From assembly GCF_002999335.1 (NCBI RefSeq), contig NW_020312159.1, positions 186,001-250,000 on the forward strand: DNA of 64,000 nt, given 5' to 3'. This document shows, one piece after another, positions 42,137 through 55,918 of the stretch. The translations under genes and the position numbers were made by a program. Positions within the stretch are counted from its first letter, which is position 1, and every line of letters starts with the position of its first letter. The notes below the pieces were generated by a model. It was not told the DNA's origin. It ran no database searches and saw nothing but the letters and a program-made list of their open reading frames with translations. Source of the DNA: Cyclospora cayetanensis (lineage: Eukaryota > Apicomplexa > Conoidasida > Eucoccidiorida > Eimeriidae).

Positions 42137-43062
42137 TCTCTCCCCCACATGCGCACTCGTCACTAAGCGTGGACGAGCAAGCAGCTGAGGGTTTTCCCAT
42201 GTTTTCACAAGATAGTGGTCGCCTGGAAGCTGTTTGGCTATAGCCACCGTAGGGACTCCTCAGCTCAATTTTGGGGTTTTTAACCTGTTGCCGTCTAAGA
42301 AATGCTAGCATCAAGCTAAAACCATTGAAGCTAGAATTAATCATAAACGTGGCTAGACTCTGTAGGTCTTGCCCCTAGTTGTGCCTGGGCATTAATGATT
42401 GCGCACGTTTGGATTACGCTGGAGAAGAAAAGGGATCTTTCCCGGTGCGCCTTTTATAAGGTGACGCGATTTCCGTTCATCAGCTCCATTAGTGTGGCAG
42501 CTAAAAGCCGACAGGCTGCGTAACTCCTTCTGCCCCGATGCTTTTATGATTAATAATGTGGTCGTGCTTCGTAGGAAGTGGCTGAGTATAAGTGAAGGAC
42601 CACCTGGTGCTGACCCAATTTCACTTGCACTAGGGAGCATCGTCAGCAAAGAAAGGAACTACAGGCAGAACACGAGTTACGTTCGTACAGCCGACAAAAA
42701 TATCTGCCGAGAGACTTCAGATGCCTTCATGCTGCGGTCACCACTCATGACGCAAGCGCACCTCGCCATACTTCTTGGCGTCTTCACCCGGTACTCATGC
42801 TACATCCAAAACCAATGAGCCTTGGATGCAGTTGACGTTCAGCAGTCAGCTGTGCTATGGAAGGTACCATTGCTGCGCCTCCATCCACATTTGACTGCGA
42901 TTCAGTATTCGGACAACACTATTATTGACCGCCATTTATGGAACTAAAGTTGTTCATAGCTTCGCTATTCAATTGCTGTCGCCACGTGCAATGCAACATG
43001 TGGCTCTCACGGTGCCGAGGGCCCCTGGCACCTTATTTCTATTGCCAGTGTCACAATCAGTG
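42137..43062. other. Convergent intergenic region
   Basis: It lies between the stops of anamorsin (+) and ATPS-APSK (-). A 108-codon plus frame at 42492-42818 starts with GTG and has no motif. Nothing else is supported. Confidence 0.5.
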
Positions 43063-47100
<4,038 letters not shown>

Positions 47101-47440
47101 AACGCTCCATCTGAGGTCTCCATCAGGGAGGCACTTTAATCCAGGCTGACTACAAACTTGAGAGGTTGTCGAATGCTTTCAAAAGATCTTCTACCTTTCC
47201 CTGTCCACGCCTCTCAGATTTCCCAACATGGGGAGAGAAGGACAACTACGGTGCGCGTAGCTGCACCCTCTAAGTACCCCAAGCACGCATAGCAAAATGC
47301 AGATAGCATCTAGCGAGCAGGCAGATAACATCCCATCTTATTGCATCAAGCTAGTGCTACTCTGCACTCAATAACATGTGCCCACGCGCAAGCCAATTGG
47401 TCAGTTTTGAAATAATTCTCGAGTAAGTACTTAATGTATT
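47101..47440 (+). mobile_element. LTR-like direct repeat, copy B
   Basis: Closely parallels 51503-51860 in the same orientation. Shared blocks include TTCAAAAGATCT, CACGCCTCTC, CCCAACATG, GTGCGCGTAGCTG, AGCATCTAGCG and an AATTGGTCA end. With copy C it brackets minus-strand polymerase remains, so it would be the downstream LTR of that element. Borders are approximate; divergence indicates an old insertion. Confidence 0.7.
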
Positions 47441-48354
47441 AGAAAGTATGTATGTAAGGCTTCACCCGCCACATCATCCCTCACCCATTTCACAACACAC
47501 GCCATCCTGTTTCTTTTCTGTGCATCAGTACCAACTACGTGCAAAGCAACGAAAGAGTTTCCATCCTTTTCCCGCTCTCCAGCCATGCGGATAAGCGAGA
47601 ACAGTACAAATAAGAAAATTTGTGCATTGGCCGCCTTAGTGAAGTTGAAGGAAAAAAGACACTCACTAGCGAACAGAGGGAAAATGACCAAACCGACACG
47701 ACCGAGGAGGCGCGGTGGCCCGTTGCATCAAAGCACTGGAAGATTTCAGCTGCCACAAAATAGCAGACAAGGAAAATCTGTGAAGGAATCTAAAGCGTAG
47801 AGTAGTTCAGCTCTGCCTTTGGGTCTCGTTGGACAATATCTTGTTATAACCACTGCCGACAACTGCAAAAGACAAGTTTCAAAGCCCAGAAAAAAGGCAT
47901 AAGGAGGAATGTGGACACAACATACCTTGTGATCCTGCGCATAGGTCTGAGTGAAGAACACCTACACAACAATAGAAGGCAACTTTTCAAGCAATACCCG
48001 TAGATGAAGATGGCTCTTTCAGACAGAACGCGCACTGTAAAAGGACAATTACCAAGCAACGCGAAGACTTGCATCGACGGTTACTAGCTTTACTAGCCAA
48101 ACGGAGACACTTATTCTCCCACAGGCAACGAAGCCCACAGCCTCACTGCCATCAGCCACCGAGGGTTACCCACCTCACTAGGAATCTTCCTTGTGTGTTC
48201 TCGGCGCTCACTACTCAGAATCCAGCACCTTTCCGGCTCCGTGTGAAGATCCGGCCTTTACGCGAGTCACTGGTCTACGCAGCAAGCTCCGCAAACAATT
48301 TAGGGATTTTTGAAACTTTCTTTGGAAGTCAGTACGGATCAGTTTTTGGCACCA

Positions 48355-48648
48355 TCAAATTCCAGGAAAGTCAATAGAGCAAGAAACATCCTTGATTCGT
48401 GAGAGGATCGCAAGTAGTCCTAGCCACCCAGCAGCGAAATTCTCCATCTGGTCTTCTTCTAATGTACCTTGTAAAGCCTGACGATCCAACAGGACCAAAG
48501 CTCCAGGCTCACAATACACAGGTAAGCGCCGCTTATCATAATTCCGTGTTTTCCTCGCCTTCACTTTGCTCATACGCTCGCCTACACTTGTCAACTCTTC
48601 TCTGAATCCCCTTGGTCCTAAGGGTGACGGCCGATTTTGGAACACCAT
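48355..48648 (-). pseudogene. Integrase C-terminal fragment
   Basis: A 97-codon open frame with the diagnostic integrase C-terminal pattern: a basic helix ending YDKRR, then a PGALVLLD strand, then a strand near ILSRIKD. It is the best preserved piece of the surrounding retroelement. Confidence 0.65.
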
Positions 48649-50721
48649 GTTAAGGCTGGAAGGGAGAGTGGCTTCTCAATGTATACCAAAGATGTAGGTG
48701 AGCAGCAGGGAGGCTAAAGAACTACCTTATATAGACGTACTCCACATAGGGGAAAAGCTCAGCCAGTATACTGGGTTAATGAGTAAGGCGTCGCAAATAC
48801 TGCACAAGTGTGTGGCTGGTGCGCTCAGCCTATTTATCTGTCGGTGGTTAGCAGTACTTATTTCATTGTAAATGTGTAGACAGCTTATAAATGCATACCA
48901 GGAACCACCAACAAAATTCTGATCCATTTCCTTGGTGTTTTTCCTGAAGAATCCATGTAGCTGTCAGATGAGTTGAAAATGGTTGAGCGAGTTAGAGAAC
49001 CGTGATTCAGGTGGAGCATAGGATGAAATGGGCAGATTCGCTGTTTGTTGTCACGACTTAGATGGTATTCTTACCCTTATGTTTCGATGATGCAGCCCAT
49101 AAGTCTACATTCAGATTAGTCTAATTCCTTCCAGAAGCCAGAAGTCCAGATTTGGAGGCTTTGAGCGGCTCCAGCTGCTCACAATTTGCGCATGACAGTA
49201 CCTGCTCCCCTTTGGAGGCACATTGCAGGCCACCAGAAGGAGCATGAGAATTCCGATCTTGTATTGTGCATTCCATTGTGTCCCGAGATAACCCGGTCAT
49301 GCGCTTTGTGCACAGGCACTGCGGTGCGAAATTAGGACGTAGGGCGATGGAGCCCCCGCTTTGTTGTAGACCACAGCAGGCCATCATCAACGTGGCAGTC
49401 TTTCACCCTTTCGCCAGTCTGTACAGTGGTAATAATGGCGGATGCGTAGGTGTCGCGAGCATAGCAGTCAAAAAGTTTTGACAGATTTCTTGAATCAACA
49501 GATATTGCCTGCACTGCGGCATGGCGAATGGTTGCGGTGTCGCAACAAAGCGTGGCAACAGCGATGGTCATGCCCTCACTAGACCCCAATGCAAAGTCGA
49601 AATGCAGAAGGTGCCCAAGCCACCGAAATACTCTCCAATTATCAAAGTGCTGAAAATTTGAAGTGCAACAAAAGCTTATGATCGGTCTGAACAGCAAATG
49701 GCACCCATATCAAAAGTGCACAGGCACTGTTGACGCCTTGTCACACCACATGGAGCCTAGTTCCCCGCACGTGATACCGCTGCTCTGTTTTTGCAAGTGA
49801 TTAGAATAACAGGCAATAATTTGGTGTTTTAGAGAGCCTGTATGCTGTTGGGAAAGCAGAGCACCCACCAGTACATTACCTGCATGGGTTTTTAGGAAGA
49901 ACTGACGATTATTGTCAAACAGCACAAGTAATAGAAGCGCTGTGAAACAGCCGAAAAGCGTTTTTGCTGCGCGATATCCTCCTCTGTTCAGGCCACACAC
50001 TGTGATTTTTAAAGGAAGAAGTGGAAAAGACAGCCTTCCAATCACATCTAGGAATGGTATTTCAATAAGGTGCAATCCCACAAAACGTTGTAGCGTCCTT
50101 GCTGGTGCGTAGAGGGGCCACGCCTCGATTGCTTGAGTTTTTGCCTAATGTGGCTCAATTTATACAGATGAAACATAAAATCTCGGAAAGACAATTGGTA
50201 TAATTGAAACACACTTTCACAACGTCACAAATCAATGCGTGTCTACCATAGCCGAAGCGCAGGCTCTAGGTCCTGTAGGTGCTCTCAAACTTTTCGGCTA
50301 AAAGACTAGACGCCGCAAGTAAACAGCCAAAGACCCCTCCTTGAAAGCCTCATTAATGTTTCACATCACTTGCACTTTCAGATTAGCTGTGGCACAGAGC
50401 ATATCCGTATGCTCGAGTATTCAAATGCTAGCGCGATGCTCCGCCATGTGCCTGTCGCAGGGGTGAATGGGGATTCACAAGAAAGATCTTTGAGTTCAAA
50501 TGTCAAGTGGGCTGTCAACCTGTGATATCCGCCAGACAACCCACCAAGATGAGGCGCTGGGAGCTTTTGATCATGGGAATGTTGTTCAGGGCCTTCAAGT
50601 TTACGCATAGCCTTAGCTTCAGTCCTCGCTCAGTACCAACATGGGGTCATGCTCACAAGCCCTGGTCGATTCTTGCATGTTGCCTAATTCCACAAGCTAT
50701 TCGCCTGTCTCTCATTCTCCC

Positions 50722-51027
50722 CTTCATGCTCTGGTGGGTTTCGGTATAGCGAAACATAGCTTGTCAGCTGACCCTGGTAGTAGGTCCACACGATACTTTG
50801 GACGACTAGTAGGGGCCCAACCTGCTGATAGCACGTCCTTAGCTAGTTTATTCACAGGCTCCTCCTTGATATTTGCCCATTCTGTCTGTTCCTCAGCCGA
50901 AAGTGCAATCGAATTTTCTACCACAGAACCTGCAGCAGAGCCACTAGGATGGGATGCATGTTCAGAATAATCTTCTACGACTGCGCTGCTGAGGTCTGCA
51001 TTGAGACTCTACGTCACCTTGATGAGG
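50722..51027 (-). pseudogene. Reverse-transcriptase N-terminal fragment
   Basis: About 100 open codons containing an acidic lead (SAEEQTEWANIKEEPVNKLA) and then YRVDLLPGSA, the segment that in Ty3/gypsy polyproteins precedes the RT fingers. It ends in a stop at 50724-50726, and the expected proline/Tyr-Arg-Leu-Ser continuation is degraded. Confidence 0.5.
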
Positions 51028-51476
51028 TGCTGGCACAAGCCTTCACATCGTAGATAAAGTGATGGTTGTTGAGAAGACTATACACTGTTCCTTCCCAGTA
51101 AACACTCCACAGCGCGCAGCTGGGTTGCATGCCCGCCTTCCGGCAGGTCACCCGCGGCACACACGGGATCGCGTCATGGTGCACTGGCCCAAAGTAGGAC
51201 TAACCGATCATGCATCAAAGCATTCATCACGATCCATGCCTTTGTACGAGATGTGGAGCTAGTGCGCGCGCATCAACCTGCAGGCCGGGCCCTGCCTCCT
51301 CAACAGGCAATGTTCCACAATCTACTTCCATCGCTAGAGGAACTATTGCCCCAGCCCGTTGCTGAAATGTTTCAAATTACTATACTAACGACAAGCCTGG
51401 TCGATACCAGGCAAGTGCATTAGGGAACCCTCATCTCTCAGCGTATCAACAAGCAATTGATGAGCAGGGAACAGCT

Positions 51477-51500
51477 GGATCGAACCTTGTAGTGCTACCA
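51477..51500 (-). promoter_or_regulatory. Possible primer-binding site (initiator tRNA-Met type)
   Basis: On the minus strand TGGTAGCACTACAAGGTTCG continues to ATCC. It resembles the complement of an initiator-tRNA-Met 3' end, with TGGTAGCA and GGTT.CGATCC in common with the human tRNA as I recall it. It begins two bases inside the terminal TG/CA of copy C, the expected place. Caution: the other repeat copies also show partial similarity over this stretch. Confidence 0.35.
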
Positions 51501-51502
51501 AC

Positions 51503-51860
51503 TGTAAATCTCCATCAGTCATGGTAGGAAGTATATTACCTCTAGGCTCATTACTACGAACTTAGAAGACAGTGATTGAGTGGCTTCAAAAGATCTCTCG
51601 CCTTCCCCTGCTCACGCCTCTCGAAGGTCCCAACATGAGGGGAGAGGGACAGCTAAGTTGCGCGTAGCTGTGCCCTCCAAGCATTCCAAGTATCGCAGCT
51701 AACATGCATGTAGCATCTAGCGCACATGCAGACGACATTGTGTCTTCTATCGAGATAATAATACTCTGCAGTGAATAAAATGTAAGGAAATGAATTGGTC
51801 ATGCTTTTACTAATTTTCTGTTTGGGATCATTAGTGCAGTAAATTGTGTCGAAGTGTAGC
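51503..51860 (+). mobile_element. LTR-like direct repeat, copy C
   Basis: Direct partner of copy B. On the plus strand it starts with TG at 51503. For the minus-strand element it is the upstream LTR. The distal end was set where similarity to copy B fades (AATTGGTCA region and beyond), so the outer border is uncertain. Confidence 0.68.
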
Positions 51861-52929
51861 TCAGCCCGCAGCACTCAGCGCAGCGTGCCACCAGCTTTTA
51901 GAAAATTTCACTGTACTTCTCTGATGAAACTGTACCTGATTTTCGCAGGCACAAGGAATCATCCTGAGCAGTGATGACTATTGCGAGCTGTTGAAGCAGT
52001 CCTGTCTTCTTGATGCTCTACAAAGTATAATGCATATATCGCTCTAAGCATTCACTTGGAAAATGGCTCCATTTAAGGCATGTGTAATGCGGAATCGAAC
52101 CTGGGTTATTGTGGCTATTCTAATCCAGCTACATGACTGCTAGGATATTTTCGTGTATTTCGCACACACGCTAGGCAATCGAAAAGAACTGAGTCTGCGT
52201 CACAAGCCAGGCGTAGTGGCAAACGGCAGTCTCAAGGGACCAGAAAACGGTAGCTTCACGCAGCTTATAGATCCTGGCTGGCACGTCCTAACGGCACCTG
52301 ATACATGAATGAATTCCTACATCAGGGAGACACACATTCGCTACATGCCTCAATATACCGCAGGATGTGGAGTCAAAACACACGGATAAAAATGTAATCT
52401 CACGAATGGCTGCACGATGCCTTACGATATAAACGAGTTCCAATTGCTCACTTTTGCTTCCACACATTGTGGACAGATAAGCTGTCGGGATGAATAGGAA
52501 CGTGACTTTGAGCCACTTTTAGTGTGTGCCTGCAAGCATTTATACAGAGATTCAGGGAGTTATCAACAACGATTCTGTGGTGAGTCAGAATATCGTTGAG
52601 CTGGAGCATGTCACATCTAATAGCATGGGCGCACACTAAGCTCAATAAGGAGAGTCCAAAAGGGACACAAGGCTTTTAAATAAGCCTAGCTGTTCTCCCC
52701 AGCTTTTTGGCGGGGGGGAAGGGCGACGAAGCTATTACTTTAAATCACGCAGCCGGGAGACATGCAGTACAGTAGCTCCTGAGGATATTAGTTTGGGGCT
52801 TACCATCCACCAAGGGATCAAAAGATGTAAGAACGGTCGCACTGACCAAGTGGTGGCACTTATACTTGATGGACTGTGTAGTACCGGGCTAGGATAGCCT
52901 TACACAGTTTCTAGTCTACCAGTCATAGT
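51861..52929. other. AT-rich interval without genes
   Basis: No coding or repeat structure recognised apart from its position between LTR-like copies C and D. Confidence 0.45.
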
Positions 52930-53255
52930 TTACCAGCAGTCTGTAAAGAAGTGACTAATTGGTCTGTCCCTTCGTGAGTCCCAATTTTTGCAGGGTGCTG
53001 TTAGCCCAATACAAGATAGAGGCATTGCTATCTGCGTATGCACGAGATGCTATGTGCATCTAGCTGGGAGTGCTCGGAGTTCAGCTACGTGCACCCTAGC
53101 TGGCTTTCTCCATTCTTTTCGGGGAAGCTGTGGGGGGTTGGCATGGAGGGGTGGATTTTTTGAAAAGAATTAACATATTCTTTCGTAGGTATTGAATCTG
53201 GAGTTAAATATGTCCCCCCACGGCGACCTCAGATAAAACGCCATGACCTGTAAAC
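52930..53255 (-). mobile_element. LTR-like repeat, copy D (inverted)
   Basis: Reverse orientation relative to B and C, same orientation as A. Shared blocks with A include GAGATGCTATGTGCA, CAGCTACGTGCACC and GGAGTTAAATATGTCCCCCC. No paired copy in the same orientation was found nearby, so it may be solo or the result of an inversion. Confidence 0.58.
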
Positions 53256-54345
53256 GAAAGCGCATGCTCGTCTGCTCACAATTTGCATTCACATTGACAC
53301 AAGGGGGCACACCATCAAGGATGTGACAGAGACAATGCACGTCAATATGAGCAGTTTTGCGCCTTGTCTTTGGATCTTACTATGCGGGAGGAGACGGATG
53401 TTTCGCATACATGCCATGCCACAACACTTTGCTGAGAGTGACGAAGTGGAACATTTCACATCACTAATAGATTTTTGCAGCCCGAAAGCTAACGAAAGAT
53501 TTCAGCGATATCCTAGAAAATGCATCCGCGAAAGCAATGCTCATGAAGGCTGAGAAGTGGAATGTTGGCGAGGCCAAAGGCCGACGTACTGGATGGCTGC
53601 TTCTCGTCCACCCATGTTGGCAACATATGGTTATGGGAAATGTTTTTGATATTCGTAAAAAAGTGCGTGCTCTGGATTTAGTGATAAAACGTGCGCAGCT
53701 TTTTTCTTCCTAGCTTTGTTCGAAGCCGTTCATCAGCAGAACGGCCGTACATTTAGCGAGTTAAGTGAAATAGTACCATGCCCTCCTCAGACAATTGTCG
53801 CACTTGCCACACACACTGCAGATCATTGCCACAAACACATGTGGCTATGTGTAGCTGTATATCGTCCAAATACATTGGAGGAAATGTGTCCCAAACGTCC
53901 TGGTTCACCAAGGGCAGTGATCTGGCGTTGCACAACAACCTGTGGACTACAGAACAACAATCGCTGTCAGCGGTTAGTTTTAGGCAATTCAACTGTATTG
54001 TGATATAATACTGCGTAAGGCTCCTGTATGAGGCGGGCCCAGTGGCCTTGTAACTAAGTAAAACGTCGAAGAAAATGACTGCCGCCCTGTCATCACTGAA
54101 CTGCAACAGGCATCATCATACAAGCTCTGAAATAGTTGGAAACTGAGGAGCATTGACACCTTGGAGTTATCGTACCATTGCGCATCCTGTAGATAGTAAG
54201 GCCGAAAACTTGAAAAGAAGTGAGTTTGCGATGGCACTGAGCCTCTATTAGAAGGCTGCTTCAGGAGTTTTCGCAGTCTTCCTGTGACTGTATTCAAGAA
54301 CAAACATCTGCATGGTTTTATACTGCAAACTTGCGCTAAGTACAA
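53256..54345 (-). mobile_element. Second Ty3/gypsy reverse-transcriptase fossil
   Basis: The minus frame 54106-53753 carries HRLLCNARSLPLV followed by PPMYLDDIQLH (YLDD coded at 53858-53872) and a downstream helix (VRQLSEEGMVLFHLTR). This reproduces the order of the gypsy palm motifs, GLCNAP-F then VYLDDI. Upstream minus frames (to 54345) and downstream fragments near 53.45-53.55 kb are too degraded to assign. It is separate from the element at 47-51.9 kb, which lacks this palm segment in recognisable form. Confidence 0.55.
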
Positions 54346-54350
54346 ATGAA

Positions 54351-55918
54351 TAGGTAGTTAAGGGAATATAGAGCACATTGCCAGTGCTGCAGCTGTAGTG
54401 TTACACACTGCTACACAAAAAAGCTACAGTTCAAGTCAAAATGAATACAAGTTGAGCTAACAATTTAGAAATACACACCAACATAGGAGCCTAAACTTCT
54501 CGTGGGTGACACCTGCACGAGAGGCCATATCCAATGGGCCATATTGTGTTGGCATGGATTTGATCCCAAACCTGTTTCGAACATTCTGACCAGTGTATGA
54601 GTCGTACGAGAAGATAAAACAGTAAGTTGCTGTCCTAAAGCAAATGCTATGAAGGTGTGGCTGCTCAAAAGCTGTGACACTTGCCCTCCTCCGGTTGTTC
54701 AGTGAACCAGTTGGCTGTAACGGGGGGCGGGAGGCGATTCCTAATGCAGTGTTTTTTGTTTCCGCTTCTTCTATCTTGGTTTATTTACCCGAATCGTGCT
54801 CATGTATTAAAGCTTCTGGGAAGCCGGTCCAGGGAACGATTAGAAATCTGGCATCCGTCGCTGACGTTCACCCGCCATAGCTGCTGTTGGCGGCGTCGCA
54901 ACATCCGTCCATCGCTCTTCTATGTATAGTGTGTCCTTCTGAACGACTATACGAGTATGCTAAACGTGCTTTATTAAGCTCTCTTTGCCATGGACAGCAG
55001 AAGCCAGCACCCGGTCGACTGTGTAGTGGGCAGGCGACGACGATCTGCAAGGACGGTCGTTCCTCTCACATAGGGAATCCGCAACCACTGCGTCAAACTG
55101 ATGAGCTTTAGGTGGAGTGTGCCTAATACATTATCCAGCTGCTTCAGTTGGACTTTTTAGCGTTTCATACGCTGCATTGGTTGCAGGAGTCTCGCGCCTC
55201 TGGAGGATCCTCTTGACGTGCGGGCGCAAAGCCACGCTTCCGCTCGCTGCATCCGCATTGCTCCGCTCGCGGTGGGTCAGCTGGTTCTGGGCAGTGCCTG
55301 GCCCCTTATATCAACACTGGGTCTCTTTGGCCCGTTTATGTTATATTGGAACATTGTCTTGTTCATTCTAGCTCTGCATTGAAGTGCTGATTCCACGAGT
55401 ACCCGCCTCTCGTGACTCAGTAAGCGCCCGTCAGCGCATAACACCGCGCGGCCCAGGTCACTTACGGCCGTGTCCAACAGTCTAGGGGAAGTTCTGGGGG
55501 ACAAAATCATATTGAATCTTATATTCATGTTCAGCCGTTTGGTTCCCCCGCCGATTCACTCAGTGACAGGGGCCTGTGCTGGTGGAGTGTCTGGCAACAC
55601 TGCGTCCCACGCAGCGGTCGGAAGGGGAGGTGTTGTGGCTGCAGCACTGAACCTTCCATAGACTCTTTAGACGAGCCGGCTTCCCCGACTGAAGGTTTGA
55701 ACGCAACTTGCTGTTCCCTAGGAGGCTATCTTCTCAATACCTGAGGACCTGCGGCCTTGTAAATCTGGGCTCGCCGTTCGCTTGCTCCATGCTATTAGCC
55801 GAAAGGTAGATGTTCCGGGGTGTTTACGCCTATTATTGGAACATATAGCTCGTTTGCGCCTTTGGTAATAGTATATATCCCAAGGCGGCTCGTTGGAACT
55901 GCGAACGGTCACGCGAGC
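54351..55918. other. Upstream region of the AP2 gene
   Basis: Presumed promoter and long 5' UTR. A plus frame at 55117-55371 is hydrophobic but has no ATG and no splice link to the AP2 frame, which is closed by a TAG at 55796. Confidence 0.4.

Larger units (their letters stand above)
47441..51476 (-). mobile_element. Decayed Ty3/gypsy-type (probably chromovirus) retroelement interior
   Basis: Minus-strand fragments appear in pol order. RT entry region KYRVDLLPGSA lies at about 50770-50798 within a frame running from about 51025. RT block LRLCVNLKALNN lies at about 50581-50615. The RNase H end RWLGHLLHFDFALG lies at about 49575-49625, and integrase lead-in HVDDGLLW near 49370-49395. The zinc-site half CANCEQLEPLK lies at about 49165-49200. 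The integrase C-terminal domain NYDKRRLPVYCEPGALVLLD falls within 48355-48648. A possible chromodomain fragment FLVRW lies at about 48169-48190. Frames change and stops intervene, and gag and protease are missing or unrecognisable, so it cannot be autonomous. The family call rests on remembered motif patterns. Confidence 0.68.

Noticed and set aside
42492..42818. 108-codon plus-strand ORF between convergent genes
   Set aside because: It has a GTG start only, no motif and no splice support; it is likely chance or 3' UTR.
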